Part shown: positions 63,014 through 64,000 of the stretch, in pieces
Layout of the letters: each line of letters begins with the position of its first letter
How positions within the stretch are numbered: position 1 is the first letter of the stretch
Assembly (NCBI RefSeq): GCF_009695815.1
Contig: NZ_VUNE01000001.1
Location: forward strand, 1 to 64,000
Source of the DNA: Peptostreptococcus porci
Lineage (GTDB): Bacteria > Bacillota > Clostridia > Peptostreptococcales > Peptostreptococcaceae
Length of the DNA stretch: 64,000 nucleotides
Direction: 5' to 3'
Made by a program: the position numbers and the translations under genes
The notes under the pieces: model-generated
What the model saw: only the letters and a program-made list of their open reading frames with translations
The model's database searches: none
What the model was told of the DNA's origin: nothing

Positions 63014-64000
63014 ATGTATAATATTTTGATAGCCAAGTATGGCGAAATTGGAGTAAAGGGAAAAAATAGATATATTTTTGAAAATAAGCTGATAAGGAAT
63101 ATAAAAAATATGTTGAAATCAGTTGGCGAATTCAATGTATATAAAGAGTACGGTAGAATATATATAGATGTAGATGATTCAAACTATGAAACTGCAATTG
63201 AAGAGGTGAGAAAGGTTTTTGGTGTTGTTGGAGTTTGTCCTGCTATCAAAAGAGAGAAAGACTATGAATTATTGAAGGAAACGGCACTATTTTTGCTGAA
63301 AAACAAAATAGAGGCAGGAAACAAAACATTCAAAATTGCATCAAAAAGAGGAGATAAATCATTTCATCTTACATCTCAGGAAATGAGTATTGATATTGGT
63401 GGATATGTTTTAACTGGTATTAATGCAATGGAAGAGGAAATGTATACGAGTGCAAAGGTCGATGTAAAAAATCCGGATGTTGTCATAACTTGCGAATATA
63501 GAAATGAGCATATTTTGGTATATGCAGATTCTGTTTCTGGCTTTGGGGGATTACCTTTGGGAACTAACGGAAAAGCGATGACATTGTTGTCCGGTGGTAT
63601 TGACAGTCCGGTGGCGTCATGGTTGGTTGCAAAAAGAGGTGTAGATATAGAGGCGGTTCATTTTCACTCATATCCTTTTACAAATGAGAGATCTCAAGAA
63701 AAGGTTAGGGAGCTGGCAAAGATTCTGTCAAAATATTGTGGACCGATAAAGCTTCATATGGTAAATATTCTTGATATTCAAAAAGCCATTGCGGAGAAAT
63801 GCAACGAAGAAGAATCGACGATACTGTCAAGACGATTTATGATGAGAATAGCTCAAGAGATAGGTAAGAAGAGATATTGTGACGCATTGATTACTGGAGA
63901 AAGTATTGGTCAGGTTGCATCACAAACAATGCAAGGTATTAACTGCACAAATGCCGTAGTAGAGATTCCGGTATTTAGACCATTAATAGCCATGGATAAG
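63014..64000 (+). CDS. thiI: tRNA 4-thiouridine synthase ThiI (truncated by the window end)
   Basis: The first 329 codons are visible without a stop; the whole protein is usually about 390. N-terminal [16 protein letters not shown] is the ferredoxin-like start, a THUMP domain follows ([20 protein letters not shown]), and the PP-loop SGGIDSPVA is at residues 193-201. ThiI adenylates U8 of tRNA and transfers sulfur. The start has a weak SD (GAGATAGG) and ATG 63014. It is co-transcribed with the cysteine desulfurase. Confidence 0.95.
   Translation, partial: MYNILIAKYGEIGVKGKNRYIFENKLIRNIKNMLKSVGEFNVYKEYGRIYIDVDDSNYETAIEEVRKVFGVVGVCPAIKREKDYELLKETALFLLKNKIEAGNKTFKIASKRGDKSFHLTSQEMSIDIGGYVLTGINAMEEEMYTSAKVDVKNPDVVITCEYRNEHILVYADSVSGFGGLPLGTNGKAMTLLSGGIDSPVASWLVAKRGVDIEAVHFHSYPFTNERSQEKVRELAKILSKYCGPIKLHMVNILDIQKAIAEKCNEEESTILSRRFMMRIAQEIGKKRYCDALITGESIGQVASQTMQGINCTNAVVEIPVFRPLIAMDK

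Overview
The window is a very AT-rich bacterial chromosome segment of low-GC Gram-positive (Firmicutes/Clostridia) type. The gene order tmk-holB-ricT-trmN-rsmI, the T-box in front of metG, LPXTG-like sorting signals with class C sortases, CWB2 cell-wall proteins and a hydroxyproline-fermenting glycyl radical enzyme all fit an anaerobic, amino-acid-fermenting member of the Peptostreptococcaceae or a close relative. The species cannot be told from the sequence. There are no tRNAs, CRISPR arrays, phage genes or transposases.

Layout: (1) 1-12.9 kb is core housekeeping: the end of an rRNA operon (5S), an Orn/Lys/Arg-type decarboxylase, tmk, holB, ricT, a tRNA methyltransferase, rsmI, lrgAB, pncB, an Lrp regulator, and metG-tatD behind a methionine T-box. 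(2) 13-33.7 kb holds two paralogous sortase-dependent pilus loci in tandem. Each runs: AraC-type regulator carrying a degenerate GH39-like domain, tip adhesin, backbone pilin, base pilin, sortase(s). Locus 1 has three sortases and locus 2 has one. (3) 33.8-38.2 kb encodes hydroxyproline use: HypD activase, HypD dehydratase and ProC. (4) 38.4-44.3 kb encodes two CWB2 surface proteins and a large secreted protein. (5) 44.5-57.8 kb encodes transport and envelope-stress functions: a CPA2 antiporter, a DUF1275 protein, a YozG/DUF2975 pair, a YtrA-type GntR regulator with a membrane protein, a BceRS-BceAB-like module, an erythromycin-esterase-family protein and a second YtrA-type regulator with its ABC transporter. 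(6) 57.8-61.7 kb, on the minus strand, encodes a hemolysin III homolog, a YdbS/YdbT PH-domain pair and an AEC permease. (7) The window ends in a cysteine desulfurase and a truncated thiI.

The most interesting signal is in the two pilus loci. Between backbone and base pilin genes, both loci carry a compound stem-loop whose main stem is a perfect 19 bp. The two stems differ at four base pairs and all four differences are compensated. This implies a conserved RNA element (or DNA palindrome) that could set pilin stoichiometry. Other points: degenerate GH39 domains on the regulators, sorting motifs that differ by pilin role, a Shine-Dalgarno/hairpin/AUG arrangement before the second sortase, an AUG-UAA-AUG arrangement before the locus-2 sortase, short tandem-repeat arrays in several intergenic gaps, and a Rex/Crp-like palindrome on the hypD promoter.
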